Shown: one piece after another, positions 7,642 to 13,976 of the stretch
Numbering within the stretch: the first letter of the stretch is position 1
Layout: each line of letters begins with the position of its first letter
Assembly: GCA_946887065.1 (NCBI GenBank)
Contig: CAMPKL010000031.1
Span: 1-13,976 of the forward strand
Origin: an uncultured Bryobacterales bacterium
Lineage (GTDB): Bacteria > Acidobacteriota > Terriglobia > Bryobacterales > UBA6623
Direction: 5' to 3'
DNA: 13,976 nucleotides
Translations under genes and position numbers: made by a program
The notes under the pieces: generated by a model
Database searches by the model: none
Seen by the model: only the letters and a program-made list of their open reading frames with translations
Told to the model about the DNA's origin: nothing

Positions 7642-8532
7642 ATGGCGGTCACCGATCTACTCGACCCGAACGTCCTCATTAAGCTGAGGAACATTGAACT
7701 TGTGGCGAGGGCGGTGGTTGACGGCTTCCTGACCGGAATGCACCGTTCGCCGTTTTTCGGTTTCAGTTTGGAGTTCGCCGAGTATCGTCCGTATGTGCCG
7801 GGCGACGATCCTCGCTTCATCGACTGGAACGTTTTCTCACGCTCGGACCGCACGTACATCAAGCGGTTTCTGGGAGAGACGAACACGCACCTGGCGATTC
7901 TGCTGGATACGAGCGCGTCGATGGGTTTCCGATCCAAGGGGATTTCGAAACTGCAGTATGCCAAGTGGGTGGCGGCATCGTTGGCGTACTTGTCGACGAA
8001 GCAGCACGATGCGGTCGGAATAATCATCTTCGACGAGCAAGTGCGCGATGCGCGGCCGCCGACTTACCGGCCAGGTCACCTGCAGACGATTCTGCATATG
8101 ATTGACCGCGCCGAGGCGTCGACCGGAACTGACTTGAGCTTGCCGTTCGACCATTTTCAGCAGTACGTGACGAAACGCGGACTGGTGGTGATCATTTCGG
8201 ATTTCTATTACGACCCGGAGAAAGTGATGGAGGCCGTGAGGCCGCTAGCCTATCAAGGGCAGGACGTCGCTTTTTTCCATGTTCTCGATCCGGCGGAAAT
8301 TGAGCCCAATATCGGGCAGTCAACCGTACTGGAAGATATGGAAACGGGAGAGTTAATGGAGGTCTCGTCTTCTTTCGCAAACCGTGAGTACCCGGCGAGG
8401 ATCAAGGCGCACATGGACAAGCTGAGGTCGGAAGTGCAGGGCGCGGGAGCGGACTACGTTTTGCTGAACACGGCCGAACCACTGGACCAAGCATTGCGAG
8501 ACTACTTGACCTTCCGCCAACGGAGAAGATGA
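7642..8532 (+). CDS. DUF58 domain protein with vWA-like fold
   Basis: ATG 7642 gives 296 residues; the frame extends upstream to 7603 but that part overlaps the MoxR end and lacks family features. The DUF58 signature is plain: EYRPYVPGDDPRFIDWNVFS (about 47-66) followed by YIKRFLGET. A vWA-like fold follows with a full MIDAS set: D89-T-S91-A-S93 in ILLDTSASMGF, T163 in STGTDLS and D187 in VVIISDFYY. There is no signal peptide or membrane helix, so it is probably cytosolic. DUF58 genes almost always follow MoxR genes, and the two products are thought to act as ATPase plus metal-dependent adaptor. The gene starts 10 nt after the MoxR stop and ends 7 nt before the BatA-like gene. SD is weak (GTGAGAA), consistent with coupling. 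Family call is very secure; the cellular process served is not known. Confidence 0.95.
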   Translation: MAVTDLLDPNVLIKLRNIELVARAVVDGFLTGMHRSPFFGFSLEFAEYRPYVPGDDPRFIDWNVFSRSDRTYIKRFLGETNTHLAILLDTSASMGFRSKGISKLQYAKWVAASLAYLSTKQHDAVGIIIFDEQVRDARPPTYRPGHLQTILHMIDRAEASTGTDLSLPFDHFQQYVTKRGLVVIISDFYYDPEKVMEAVRPLAYQGQDVAFFHVLDPAEIEPNIGQSTVLEDMETGELMEVSSSFANREYPARIKAHMDKLRSEVQGAGADYVLLNTAEPLDQALRDYLTFRQRRR

Positions 8533-8539
8533 GCAGCCA

Positions 8540-10564
8540 ATGAGTTTGTTATCTCCATGGTTTTTGCTGGGCGCGTTGGCGGTAAGCCTGCCGCTGTGGC
8601 TGCACTTGTTGCAGCGAGACAACCCCGTGCGGTTGCCGTTCGCGTCGCTGATGTTTTTCGAAAAGATGAAAGAGAGCCGGCTGTTGGAGCGGCGGCTGCG
8701 CTACCTGCTTTTGTTGGCGCTGCGGTTGGCGCTGATCGTGCTGGCGGCGCTGGCCTTCGCCAAACCGGTTTGGGAACGCTCGGCAGAGACGGCATTGGGA
8801 GAAATTCCGGCGCTTCATCTGATCGCTTTGGATACCTCGCTCTCGATGTCCGCGGACGGGCGCTGGGAACGAGCCGTCGCCGAGGCCGAGGCGATCGTAG
8901 CCGACCTGAGCCCAAACGATCGCGCTCAGGTTCTAGCCGTGGGGCCGGGCATTTCGGTGATCACCGAGCGCTCCAACGACCAGGCGGAGTTAAGGTCGGC
9001 GATCGCCGGCTTGGCTCCCGGCGTGGGCCGCAACAGTTATAGCGACGTCATTGAGGCGACGCGCAGTCTGGCTCCCGAGGGCGACCTGCCCGTGGAAGTC
9101 CACCTGATAACCGACCTGCAGAACTCGGCCATGCCGGGACGCTTCTCGGAGGTAGCATTGCCGACGTTCGCAACGCTGGACGTGAAGAATGTCGCTGAGC
9201 CGAATGATCAGAACTGGGCGATTGAGAGCGTGCGCGGCGACGTACGGGCGTTCGGCGCGGAGAATCCGAAGTTAGAGGTGACGGTCGCCGGATACTCGAA
9301 TGAAGCGGTTCGCAAGACGGTGACTTTCAAGATCGACGGCAACGTTATCGGCTCAGAAAGCCAAGAGGTGCCGGTGATGGGCCGGGCGGCGTTCACTTTC
9401 GCCGGCTTTGAGCCTCCCGTTGGATTTAGCCGGGCTTCGTTTGAGATCACGCCAGGCGACAGCTTGGCGGGCGACGATGTCCGGCTGGTCGCACTCGATA
9501 ATTCAGAACCGGAACCGATTCTGTTTGTGACATCGGATCGGCGGCAGCGGGACGCACTTTATTTTGGCGCTGCCGTGGGAGCTTCGCGGTCAGCGAGATT
9601 CAAGGTGGAGGTCGCTTCGGCGGGCGAGACCGAGCGGCGCAACCCGGACGACTACGCGCTGATCGTCCTTTCTGATATCGCGAATCTATCGACGGGTTTC
9701 GAGAACAAGGTGCGCGAATGGACGGAGCAGGGCGGGGCTTTGTTGGTCGCCGTTGGGCCGGCCATTTCCACGCGCGGGTCGGTGCCGGTTTCCGGCCGGC
9801 GCGTTGCGCTCGCTCCGTTGCAGGATCGCGCCGGCGTTGAGTTCCAGATTGCGGGCCAGATGGATTTGAGTCATGCCGCCTTGGGGCGAGTGGAACGATT
9901 TCGTGGAGTGAAGTTCTTTCGCCAGGCTCGCGTTGAGACGACGGAAGCCGACGATGTGCTGGTCAATTTGGCGGACGGCTCCGCTTTATTGGTCGAGAGC
10001 GCTCTCGGCGCGGGAAAGGTGATGGTGTTCGCGTCCTCCTTGGACAATGTTTGGAACGATCTTCCGGTCCAACCGGTGTTTGTTCCCTTCGTGGTGGAAC
10101 TTGCGCGGTACCTTTCGGGCGCTGCGGAGGATACGCACCAAGCGACGGTCGACACGTCGCTGGCGCTGGCCCAGCAACGACAGGGCGGTGCGGCGGTTCA
10201 AATCCTCGATCCGGCCGGCGACCGTGCGTTATCGCTGTCGCAATCGGTTGAACAGAGCGATGTGTCGCTCGATCAAGTGGGCTTTTATCAGATTCAAAGC
10301 GCGCGCGGAGTGGAACTGATCGCCGTCAATCCAGACCCGAGGGAGTCGAACTTCCGGCCGCTGGAAGCGGACACTTTGGCGTTGTGGCAGGCGACGGGAA
10401 GAGGCGGGGCCGAGGCGGCTCAGGCGGCGGGCATCGGTGCGGAATCGCCCATTAAGCCACCTCCGCTCGAAATTTGGAAGTTTCTCTTACTGCTGCTTGT
10501 CGTGGTGGTACTGTTAGAATCCGTCATAGGTAACCAGCATCTGAATGTAAGGCGGGAGGTATAG
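8540..10564 (+). CDS. BatA-like membrane protein with vWA and GATase-like regions
   Basis: The 674-residue product starts at ATG 8540. The N-terminus is the BatA-type membrane module: helix 1 (about 5-24, SPWFLLGALAVSLPLWLHLL), a conserved basic loop with NPVRLPFASLMFFEKM, then helix 2 (about 55-75). The vWA-like domain (about 90-200) has D98-T-S100-L-S102, a Ser-rich NSYSD (165-169) where Thr is more usual at MIDAS motif 2, and D192 in LITDLQNS. A beta-sandwich-like part (about 210-310) and an alpha/beta, GATase1-like part (about 325-540; YALIVLSDIANL, EQGGALLVAVGP) follow. A C-terminal helix lies at about 647-662, next to a short basic tail. The vWA domain should face outside the cytosol. 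It resembles the large acidobacterial relatives of BatA found after MoxR and DUF58. It probably anchors or receives the MoxR/DUF58 machinery at the membrane (inference). Confidence 0.9.
   Translation: MSLLSPWFLLGALAVSLPLWLHLLQRDNPVRLPFASLMFFEKMKESRLLERRLRYLLLLALRLALIVLAALAFAKPVWERSAETALGEIPALHLIALDTSLSMSADGRWERAVAEAEAIVADLSPNDRAQVLAVGPGISVITERSNDQAELRSAIAGLAPGVGRNSYSDVIEATRSLAPEGDLPVEVHLITDLQNSAMPGRFSEVALPTFATLDVKNVAEPNDQNWAIESVRGDVRAFGAENPKLEVTVAGYSNEAVRKTVTFKIDGNVIGSESQEVPVMGRAAFTFAGFEPPVGFSRASFEITPGDSLAGDDVRLVALDNSEPEPILFVTSDRRQRDALYFGAAVGASRSARFKVEVASAGETERRNPDDYALIVLSDIANLSTGFENKVREWTEQGGALLVAVGPAISTRGSVPVSGRRVALAPLQDRAGVEFQIAGQMDLSHAALGRVERFRGVKFFRQARVETTEADDVLVNLADGSALLVESALGAGKVMVFASSLDNVWNDLPVQPVFVPFVVELARYLSGAAEDTHQATVDTSLALAQQRQGGAAVQILDPAGDRALSLSQSVEQSDVSLDQVGFYQIQSARGVELIAVNPDPRESNFRPLEADTLALWQATGRGGAEAAQAAGIGAESPIKPPPLEIWKFLLLLLVVVVLLESVIGNQHLNVRREV
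10554..10559 (+). promoter_or_regulatory. Shine-Dalgarno that supports the GTG start of the last gene
   Basis: GGGAGG lies within the last codons of the BatA-like gene, 10 nt before GTG 10570. It is one of only two strong ribosome binding sites in the operon, the other being before the first gene. Confidence 0.7.
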
Positions 10565-10569
10565 CAATC

Positions 10570-13500
10570 GTGACAAGCCCAGGCGGCCTGCAGGAATACC
10601 TTGCTCAATTCGGGCGACGCTTCAAACTTGGTTTGGCGTCGCGAGGGTTGGGGTTCGTTGCACTGGTCGCCTTGATGCTGACGATTGTGCTCGTCTTCGT
10701 CGCCAACCGGTACGCGTTTTCGGACGCGAGCGTCCTTTCCACGCGCACCCTGCTTTTCGCCGGCATGGCGACGGCCATCGCCGCCCTGATCGTTTGGCCG
10801 TTCCGCCGATTCCGGCGAAGAGGCGTAGCGCGGGAAGTTGAAGAGAACGTACCCGCCTTTGACGGACGCGTGGAAACCTACTTCGACCACGCCCGCAAGG
10901 CGGATCAATCGGGACAGAGGAATCCGTTCCTTGATCTGCTTGCCGAAGACGCAATGCAGGTTGCGGAGACGGCTCCGGTCGAGAACGTCCTGACTACGGG
11001 ACGGATCGCTTCCTTTGCGGCACTAGCCGTCATCTGCGTCGGCACGCTTTTTTGGCTGGCGATTTCGGGTCCCGGTTATTGGGGCTACGGCGCGTCGCGA
11101 CTTTGGGGCGGATGGATTTCCGCCGCCGACAAGCCGATCTATGACGTGACCGTGGAACCAGGGGATGCCACGGTACGCTCGGGCGCGACATTTGAGGTCA
11201 AGGCGCAGCTGGTTGGATTTGATTCCAACGACGTGCGCATTTACGCCCAGTATGAAAGCGGCGTCGAATGGGAAGCGGCTCCGATGTCTCCGCAAGCGGC
11301 GGAGAGCGGCTTCCAGTTCATGTTCACGGGAGTCCGCGAGCCGTTCCGGTACTACGTGGAAGCCGGCGGCGTTCGAACGAACACTTACGAAGTCAATGTC
11401 GTAATTCTGCCGAACATTCAGACGATCAAACTGACCTACAAGTACCCCAGTTGGACAGGTCTGGAACCGTATGTGGAAGAACCAGGCGGGGACATCCGTG
11501 CGGTGATCGGAACCGTCGTGACGGTCGAGGCAACGACGGACAAGCCTCTGGCCGCGGGCGTTCTCACTGTCGGCGAGAAGGACATCCCGTTGCGCGCTGA
11601 CGGACTGATTCTGCGCGGCGATATCACCGTGACGGAAGACGGCGAGTATCACTTCGCCACGATCTACGACGGCGAACATGTGCGTCTTACCGATGATTTC
11701 TTCATCACCACGGTTGAGAATCAGAAGCCGGAAGTGAAGATCAGCGAGCCGGGCCGGGACTGGAAGGCGACGAGCATCGAGGAAGTTAGCGCGCGGTTTG
11801 AAGTGACGGACGACTTCGGCGTGCGCTCGTTTGAACTCTCGTACAGCGTCAACGGCGGAGAGTTCACGACCGTCAAGCTGCCGGCGTCCGGGCAGAAGTC
11901 GGTTTCGGCTCCTTACATTTTTTACCTGGAAGACCTGCGGGTCGCGCCGAGCCCCTTTGACGGCGAGTCGGCGGCCCCCGAAGCGGCAGGAGCCGACGGC
12001 AGGCGCAGTTTGCGGCCGGGCGATTTGATCTCGTACTACGTCGTAGCCAAAGACAACCAGAACACGGCTCAGACGGATATTTACTTCATCGAAGTGCAGC
12101 CGTTCGACAGGCAGTTTACGCAGTCTCAGCAGGGCGGCGGCGGAGGCGGCGGTCAGCAGGAGCAACGCGACGAGATTTCGAAGCGCCAGAAGGAGATCAT
12201 CTCGGCGACCTGGAACTTGATTCGAGAGAAGGAATCCGCGGATAGCCGGTCGCGCGAGGAGATCCGCGAGTCGACGGTGATGCTTTCGGAACTGCAGCGC
12301 ACGTTGCGCGAACAGGCGCTGACGATGGCTGAAAGAACGCGAGCACGCCAGCTGGACAGCACGAATGGTCAGTTCCGCGAGTTCGTCGAGAATCTCGAAA
12401 AGGCCGCGGCGGCGATGGAACCGGCCGCCAACGAACTTGAGGATCAGGATCTTCAGGCGGCTGTGCAGCCCGAGCAACAGGCACTGCAGTTCTTGCTGCG
12501 CGCCGAGTCAATCTTCACCGCCATTCAAGTCTCGATGCAGCAAGGCGGCGGCGGAGGCGGCGGCGGAGGCGCGGGCCGCGATCTGGCCGAAATGTTTGAA
12601 CTCGAGATGGATCTTGAGAAGAATCAGTATGAGACCGGCGGAGGCGCGTCACAGCAACAGTTGGAGCGCGAGGTGGACGATGCGTTCAAGAAGCTCGAAG
12701 AGCTGGCGAAGCGCCAGCAGGAGCTAGCCGACCGCATGAGGAATCAAGAGCAGACGACGTTCGCCGAGCGCTGGCAGCAGGAGATGTTGCGGCGCGAAGC
12801 GGAAGAACTCAAACGGCAAATGGAGCAGTTGCAGCGCAGGCAGGAGTCCGCGCAGAACCAGCAAGGCCAGCAAGGGCAACAAGGACAACAGGGGCAGCAA
12901 GGTCAGCAGGGCCAACAAGGTCAGCAAGGCCAGCAAGGCCAGCAAGGCCAGTCCGGACAGTCAGGCCAGAGCGGTCAGCAGAACGCGCAGCAGCAAAGGC
13001 TGCAGGAAACGATCCGGCGTCTGGAGCAGGCCACGAAGTCGATGGAGCAGAGTGCTCAACAGTCGGGCCAGCCTGGTCAGCAGCAGTCCAGCGCGCAGGC
13101 ACAGCAGGGAGCGCAGCAGGCCCAAGAGCAATTGCAGCAGGCGCTGGAACAGTTGGCTCAGCAGCGTCAACAGGCGAATCAGTCCGCCTTGGCGGATTTG
13201 TCGAATCGAGCGAATCAACTGGTGCAGCAACAGGCCCAGGTGCAGCCGCACTTAGAGGAAGCGCTCAGGAAGGCGCTGGAAGTGATGCGCGAGCAGCAGG
13301 CCGAAGGGCGGCGAACCCGCTTGCCCAGTGGCCTGACGCCGGATCAAGAGCGCGAGTTTGCCGACTTGAAGAGCAAGATGGCCGAGCAGTTGCGGTCCAT
13401 GGAAGCGGACATGCAAAGCGCCTCGCGGAGCATGAGAGACACGCAGCCGGGCGCTTCGCGCAGTCTGCGTGAGGCGTTGAGCGAACTGCAGCAGGAAGAT

Positions 13501-13976
13501 GTCGGCAGCCGTTTGGATACGGCCGCGGAGTACATCCGGCGTCAAGCGGCGCCCTATGTTGCTAACAGCGAAGAAGGCGTCGCTCGGGCCCTCAGGGATC
13601 TGAGCGAAAGGCTCAAAGAGGCCCAAAGACTGGCCGAGCAGGGCGGGCCTGGGGGACAGCCGGGTGAAGAACGGCTTGGACAAGCCTTGGCGGAGATGGA
13701 GAATCTGCGGCGCAGGCTGGAAGAAGCCGCCGGCATGAACCAAGGCCGCGATGGGCAACAGCCTGGTCAAGGTCAGCAGCAGGGGCAAAATGGCCAGCAA
13801 GGCCAGCAGGGCCAGGGGCAGCAACCGGGCCAAGGTCAACAGGGCGGACAGCAGCAGGCCCAGAACGGTCAGCAAGGACAAGGCCAGCAGGGCCAGCAGG
13901 GTCAGGGTCAGCAGGGCCAGCAGGGCCAACAAGGACAAGGCCAGCAGGGCCAACAGGGACAGGGTCAGCAGGGACA
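10570..13976 (+). CDS. Giant DUF4175-like membrane protein with coiled coils and QQG repeats (partial, right edge)
   Basis: Translation from GTG 10570 is open without a stop to the window end: 1135 codons plus two bases, C-terminus missing. Three membrane helices are visible at about 26-45, 60-76 and 146-165. The basic RRFRRRG after helix 2 marks the 77-145 loop as cytosolic, so the rest should lie outside. Residues about 175-510 are beta-rich, Ig-like (YDVTVEPGDATVRSGATFEV; EVTDDFGVRSFELSYSVNGG). A seven-Gly run (522-528) opens a long alpha-helical, Glu/Gln/Arg-rich, probably coiled-coil part; nine Gly (659-667) interrupt it. Ten QQG repeats start at residue 764, a second coiled-coil part (about 810-1055) has DLSERLKEAQRLAEQ, and a second QG tract starts near 1062. 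The arrangement fits DUF4175-type proteins that end MoxR/BatA loci, though I assign the family from layout and composition. It may be a long envelope scaffold; function unknown. Codon periodicity and lack of stops make the gene certain. Confidence 0.92.
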   Translation, partial: MTSPGGLQEYLAQFGRRFKLGLASRGLGFVALVALMLTIVLVFVANRYAFSDASVLSTRTLLFAGMATAIAALIVWPFRRFRRRGVAREVEENVPAFDGRVETYFDHARKADQSGQRNPFLDLLAEDAMQVAETAPVENVLTTGRIASFAALAVICVGTLFWLAISGPGYWGYGASRLWGGWISAADKPIYDVTVEPGDATVRSGATFEVKAQLVGFDSNDVRIYAQYESGVEWEAAPMSPQAAESGFQFMFTGVREPFRYYVEAGGVRTNTYEVNVVILPNIQTIKLTYKYPSWTGLEPYVEEPGGDIRAVIGTVVTVEATTDKPLAAGVLTVGEKDIPLRADGLILRGDITVTEDGEYHFATIYDGEHVRLTDDFFITTVENQKPEVKISEPGRDWKATSIEEVSARFEVTDDFGVRSFELSYSVNGGEFTTVKLPASGQKSVSAPYIFYLEDLRVAPSPFDGESAAPEAAGADGRRSLRPGDLISYYVVAKDNQNTAQTDIYFIEVQPFDRQFTQSQQGGGGGGGQQEQRDEISKRQKEIISATWNLIREKESADSRSREEIRESTVMLSELQRTLREQALTMAERTRARQLDSTNGQFREFVENLEKAAAAMEPAANELEDQDLQAAVQPEQQALQFLLRAESIFTAIQVSMQQGGGGGGGGGAGRDLAEMFELEMDLEKNQYETGGGASQQQLEREVDDAFKKLEELAKRQQELADRMRNQEQTTFAERWQQEMLRREAEELKRQMEQLQRRQESAQNQQGQQGQQGQQGQQGQQGQQGQQGQQGQQGQSGQSGQSGQQNAQQQRLQETIRRLEQATKSMEQSAQQSGQPGQQQSSAQAQQGAQQAQEQLQQALEQLAQQRQQANQSALADLSNRANQLVQQQAQVQPHLEEALRKALEVMREQQAEGRRTRLPSGLTPDQEREFADLKSKMAEQLRSMEADMQSASRSMRDTQPGASRSLREALSELQQEDVGSRLDTAAEYIRRQAAPYVANSEEGVARALRDLSERLKEAQRLAEQGGPGGQPGEERLGQALAEMENLRRRLEEAAGMNQGRDGQQPGQGQQQGQNGQQGQQGQGQQPGQGQQGGQQQAQNGQQGQGQQGQQGQGQQGQQGQQGQGQQGQQGQGQQG
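12859..12987 (+). repeat. QQG codon-triplet repeat tract 1 inside the DUF4175-like gene
   Basis: Ten consecutive Gln-Gln-Gly triplets (12859-12948) are followed by three Gln-Ser-Gly triplets and a Gln pair. The codons are mixed (CAG/CAA; GGC/GGT/GGA/GGG), so the 9-nt unit is imperfect at DNA level and conserved as protein. It links two predicted coiled-coil parts and is likely a flexible linker. Confidence 0.9.
13753..13976 (+). repeat. QG-rich repeat tract 2, with a 57-nt near-duplicate, running off the right edge
   Basis: From about 13753 the frame encodes almost only Gln and Gly (with Pro, Asn and Ala breaks). From 13873 a 57-nt, 19-codon unit begins and restarts at 13930; the 45 compared nucleotides after 13930 differ at three third positions only. 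The 19-residue pattern is Q-G-Q-G-QQG-QQG-Q-G-QQG-QQG-Q. This closer DNA identity suggests a recent local duplication. The tract may extend well beyond the window and could be misassembled. Confidence 0.85.

Larger units (their letters stand above)
319..13976 (+). other. MoxR/vWA operon with two predicted peptidases (eight genes seen, right end open)
   Basis: Eight same-strand genes are joined by gaps of 14, -16, 4, 16, 10, 7 and 5 nt, with no terminator-like hairpin plus T-run between them. Weak Shine-Dalgarno sequences inside and strong ones before the first and last genes suggest translational coupling along the message. No convincing plus-strand promoter was found in 216-318. Contents: exported DUF4159, membrane vWA, exported caspase-like, TPR/MA lipoprotein, MoxR, DUF58, BatA-like, DUF4175-like. 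Confidence 0.85.

Noticed and set aside
11023..12477. Long minus-strand open frame of 484 codons.
   Set aside because: It is antisense to the DUF4175-like gene, has Arg/His/Leu-rich composition typical of an antisense shadow in GC-rich DNA, and no domain or start signal I recognise.
12853..12990. Repeat with regular spacing that could be taken for a CRISPR-like or intergenic repeat array.
   Set aside because: The 9-nt period is in frame, there are no unique spacers, and the repeats encode QQG inside a long open gene.
12724..13953. Minus-strand frames encoding Leu/Ala-rich, membrane-like peptides (12724-12945, 12961-13251, 13252-13953).
   Set aside because: The leucine runs are simply the reverse complement of the CAG/CAA-GGN (Gln/Gly) repeats and helical Gln/Glu codons of the plus-strand gene.

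Overview
The window is a compact, GC-rich (roughly 60 % by eye) bacterial segment. It reads as one long plus-strand operon (about 319 to beyond 13976), preceded by a short divergent gene running off the left edge. Gaps between operon genes are 5-16 nt, and in one place genes overlap by 16 nt. There are no RNA genes, insertion sequences, CRISPR arrays or convincing terminators. The gene set (DUF4159, vWA/GATase-like protein, MoxR ATPase, DUF58, BatA-type vWA protein, Gln/Gly-rich DUF4175-like protein), the divergent Cys-containing small membrane protein, and the free use of GTG/TTG starts suggest an acidobacterium, possibly of the Bryobacterales/Solibacter group. That placement is from memory of gene context and is inference.

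Layout. 1-215 (minus): 5' part of a small membrane-anchored protein with its own TATAAT-like promoter. 319-1113: exported DUF4159 protein. 1128-3374: membrane vWA protein with a GATase1-like domain. 3359-4291: exported caspase/legumain-like (clan CD) protein with a His/Cys dyad and a canonical EF-hand loop. 4296-6589: lipoprotein with TPRs flanking a HEMAH...E gluzincin (peptidase MA-like) domain; the reading frame is broken by one apparent missing G near 6308. 6606-7631: MoxR AAA+ ATPase. 7642-8532: DUF58 vWA-like protein. 8540-10564: BatA-like membrane vWA protein. 10570 to beyond 13976: a very large DUF4175-like membrane protein of at least 1135 codons, open to the right edge, with coiled-coil and QQG-repeat tracts.

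How they may work together. MoxR ATPases typically act with vWA partners as chaperone-like machines. Here MoxR and DUF58 are predicted cytosolic. Two further vWA proteins are held in the membrane with their vWA domains predicted outside. A three-helix membrane protein projects a huge Ig-like/coiled-coil/QG-rich arm outward. Two predicted peptidases and a DUF4159 protein are exported. The simplest model is an ATPase-vWA envelope complex related to the Bacteroides Bat (aerotolerance) loci, with an added extracytoplasmic proteolytic module. The core MoxR-DUF58-BatA-DUF4175 arrangement is known; the co-encoded caspase-like and gluzincin proteins are the least explained part.
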